Below, in pieces: positions 61,652 through 64,000 of a stretch of DNA of 64,000 nucleotides; the stretch's first letter is position 1; each line of letters begins with the position of its first letter. Origin of the DNA: Geosiphon pyriformis. Lineage: Eukaryota > Glomeromycota > Glomeromycetes > Archaeosporales > Geosiphonaceae. The notes under the pieces were generated by a model. That model did not search any database. It saw nothing but the letters and a program-made list of their open reading frames with translations, and was not told where the DNA came from. Where the stretch lies: the NCBI GenBank assembly GCA_016748015.1, contig JAAOMT010000280.1:31508-95507 (forward strand). Reading direction: 5' to 3'. The position numbers and the translations under genes are program-made.

Positions 61652-61846
61652 ATAGTAGCCTCTCTTACCAATAAAAACAAACTTTTAATTTAAAATTCTT
61701 CTATTCTGACCCCAGAAACCAAAGGCTACAACGAAAAATGTGATGATGATAGTAACTCACAGCCAGTTTGTAATATGTTATGTATCATTGGCAAACACTG
61801 CGAAATCATTGACAACAAAGCAGAATGTGTGGATAACACGGTATAA
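61274..61846 (+). CDS. Secreted two-module cysteine-rich protein with Lys-Arg processing site
   Basis: Three exons (61274-61352, 61480-61581, 61716-61846) give 103 residues. Residues 1-27 form a signal peptide (MLPKNFSWKLSFLILVALS onward), with the last Gly codon split by intron 1. Exon 2 has YKSKRSFTPC, a dibasic Lys-Arg where a Kex2-type protease could cut, then the first Cys module, C-x3-C-x5-C-x5-C followed by Val. Exon 3 has an acidic CDDDSNSQPVC linker, then a second module with the same start, C-x3-C-x5-C-x8-C-Val. Shared I-x-G in each module supports an internal duplication split across exons. Nine Cys in total. No known family recognised; a secreted effector, defensin-like or inhibitor role is inference. 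Introns use GTTAAT and GTAAGT donors. Confidence 0.65.
61614..61650. repeat. (TC)n microsatellite in intron 2
   Basis: About 17 TC units in intron 2 of the two-module Cys gene. Confidence 0.95.
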
Positions 61847-62289
61847 CATGAAAACCACCTGTTCTTATTTAATAAAAAACGCTAAAGAGTCTTGTATCTA
61901 TGTGTAAAATTAGATAAAACAGTGGTTGAAATCTTTAGAAGGAATTTTTTTTTGATATAAGATTTTGGGTAATCATAAATAAATAAATAATTAATATATT
62001 TATTTATTTATTTATTTATTTAAACACATCTTTCATACGGTATAAAATATTTTCTTGTTAAATTAAAGGCTTTGCAAATTTTTTTTTTTGAAAAGCCATA
62101 TTATCAAGCTTTGTATTTGATGAAAAACAAATATATTTAGCTTAAATAAGGGGTTTTTCATCAAATAAAAGGTTTTATTATACTGTATATATGTTAAAAA
62201 AATTTTTTTTTTAAACATAATTTAAATTAAATAACTTTATTTTATTCTTGAAAAATAAATAAATAACTTTTATTTACTTGAAAAAAATT
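61847..62289. other. 3' flank of the peptide gene, no further gene
   Basis: AT-rich DNA with AATAAA-like signals (for example near 61870 and 61978) and ATTT tandem runs at 61998-62022. No ORF is supported. Confidence 0.45.
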
Positions 62290-62775
62290 TAATATTAACT
62301 TTTGTAAATATATTTAAATTATATTACATGGTTTTTATTATTTTGTAAATTAATATTGAATTTTATTTTAATAAAAAAATGTACCATATTAATTATTAAT
62401 TATTATTATTAAATTATATTACATGGCTTTTATTATTTTGTAAATTAATATTGAATTTTATTTTAATAAAAAAATGTACCATATTAATTATTAATTATTA
62501 TTATTAAATTATATTACATGGCTTTTATTATTTTGTAAATTAATATTGAATTTTATTTTAATAAAAAAATGTACCATATTAATTATTAATTATTATTATT
62601 AAATTATATTACATGGCTTTTATTATTTTGTAAATTAATATTGAATTTTATTTTAATAAAAAAATGTACCATATTAATTATTAATTATTATTATTAAATT
62701 ATATTACATGGCTTTTATTATTTTGTAAATTAATATTGAATTTTATTTTAATAAAAAAATGTACCATATTAATTA
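62290..62775. repeat. 95-bp minisatellite, five copies
   Basis: Five near-identical units of 94-95 bp; the ATTACATGG landmark recurs at about 62324, 62418, 62513, 62608 and 62703. Only the first copy has ATGGTTTT where the others have ATGGCTTT. There are no spacers, so it is a simple tandem array. Confidence 0.93.

Positions 62776-62780
<5 letters not shown>

Positions 62781-62840
<60 letters not shown>
62781..62840. repeat. (TTA)n microsatellite
   Basis: About 20 TTA units directly after the minisatellite, grown from the TTATTATTA found at the end of each 95-bp unit. Confidence 0.95.
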
Positions 62841-64000
62841 CAATTAATAATTTTAATTTTAATTTTAATTACTTTATTTTTTCAATTTTATCTTATTTTA
62901 TCAATTAAAACTTTGTTAGAATTTGTCTTTTTTATGAAATATACCATATACTGTATATAAAGTTTAAAAGAATAATAATTTTCAATTTATAATTTTATAA
63001 TCGTTTTTAAAAAATATTTTTCAAACATTATATCTGACCAATTATTAAAAAAAATTAGAATTCAAGTTAGAATTTTTTTTTTTCAAGAGTTTCATATATT
63101 TTTATCACAAGATTCTGACTAAATAATATTTTAAAATAAAAAATCATAATTTTACTAAAATTATCAATCAATCAATCAATCAATCAATCAATTAGCGATC
63201 GAAATTCGTTAAAATCTTTTTTATCACCCTGAATCGCATGGTCTAAATTTTGCGAGTAGATATGAAGTTAGAATAAATTAAATTGGTCAAATTAATTACT
63301 AATTCATATAATTTTTATTCCCGTATGATTTAGGATGACAAAGCTTTATGGATATTTTTGTAAAAAAAAGTTAAATTTCTAAAATTAAAAATTTTGAAAA
63401 GCAAAAGGTTAAACACAAACAAAAAAAATTGACCACAAGTTCTTTGATCAAAGATTTGTTTTGGTAATATAAGCGCACAAAGAGAATAAGAAAAATTGTC
63501 CTAAATTTAGAAATAAACCTATTTTTAATTCATTTCTAATAATATTTACATATTTTAAAGGTATTAGATTGAAACTTTTATATTTTTAGAATCATTCAGC
63601 CAAATTGTTTCAGAATATTTTAAAAGAACAAGGAAATTTTCAAGGTTTTTTCAAATTTCTAAGTAAAATTATTTCTTAAAAAGATCAGTTTTAAAACGGT
63701 TTAACATTTTCCCAATTTTTGGAATACTGAATCTATGATAATCACACACAGCAAAATGGGGAATATATATGCTCAGATGTCCATATTTGTTCAAGTTCAA
63801 TTAGTTCAAATAAATAACAATCTGTGACATGTTACATGTATTTTTTAAAAGCGAGTTATTTCCTTAACTAGACTAACAAAATGTGTCACCATGCCAAGGA
63901 ATCGTACTCTTAAACGAATTATTTAAAATATCCGAGAAAAAGCATTATTTCAAATCAGTTAATTATCGTTATTCATAAAGAATGACAAAAATCATAGAAG
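62841..64000. other. AT-rich DNA, no gene seen
   Basis: Contains a short ATCA tandem repeat at 63163-63192. The last 300 bp are a little less AT-rich, but no ORF, splice chain or RNA gene could be supported. Confidence 0.45.

Noticed and set aside
62290-62775. CRISPR-like array
   Set aside because: Units are contiguous 95-bp repeats with no spacers, in eukaryotic DNA.
62736-62960. Plus-strand 74-codon ORF with a long Tyr run
   Set aside because: The Tyr run is the TTA/TAT microsatellite read in one frame; no coding signal beyond it.

Overview
The window looks like nuclear DNA of an arbuscular mycorrhizal fungus, most likely Rhizophagus or a close relative. The evidence is very AT-rich DNA, compact genes with many short GT-AG introns, and LINE, Gypsy and DDE elements of the kinds I associate with that genus. 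The species call is inference; no search was run.

Bases 1-23650 are a dense, conserved gene block. On alternating strands lie COG3, a MARVEL-like four-helix membrane protein, an alpha/beta hydrolase, the cargo receptor SURF4/Erv29, TXNDC9, an Afi1-type DENN/SPA protein, a GRIP-domain golgin, the nucleoporin aladin (AAAS) and a SERCA-type calcium pump. The first eight are arranged as divergent pairs sharing short promoter regions. Several products act in the ER-Golgi pathway.

Bases 23650-49500 are a transposon block. A LINE on the minus strand (about 25.9-42.5 kb) is split inside its endonuclease domain by a 9.87 kb Ty3/Gypsy element (30304-40172). That element has two 980-bp LTRs and a 4-bp ACAG target duplication, and removing it restores the LINE reading frame. 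The Gypsy element carries gag, protease, an extra Cys-rich domain, a dUTPase domain, RT/RNase H, integrase and an extra 239-codon ORF. RT and integrase have Asp-to-Asn changes at catalytic motifs. The two LTRs differ by about 26 changes, all transitions. To the right, 42.5-49.5 kb is an extremely AT-rich, decayed copy of the LINE with a single LTR at apparently the same site. The pattern resembles repeat-induced or deamination-type mutation.

Bases 49500-64000 are sparse accessory DNA. They hold an unexplained Cys-rich/acidic region, a decayed DDE transposase, microsatellites and a 95-bp minisatellite. They also hold three small multi-exon genes for secreted peptides that are too fragmented to show as long ORFs. 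The first (51680-52175) uses two 15-bp microexons to make a 48-residue precursor with a 22-residue, six-cysteine mature peptide. The other two (60238-60468 and 61274-61846) are paralogs with nearly the same signal-peptide exon and first intron but unrelated mature parts; the second encodes two cysteine modules after a Lys-Arg site. All three share a signal exon ending in a phase-1 intron in a Gly codon and a common sequence just before ATG. This small family is the most interesting unexplained system here.
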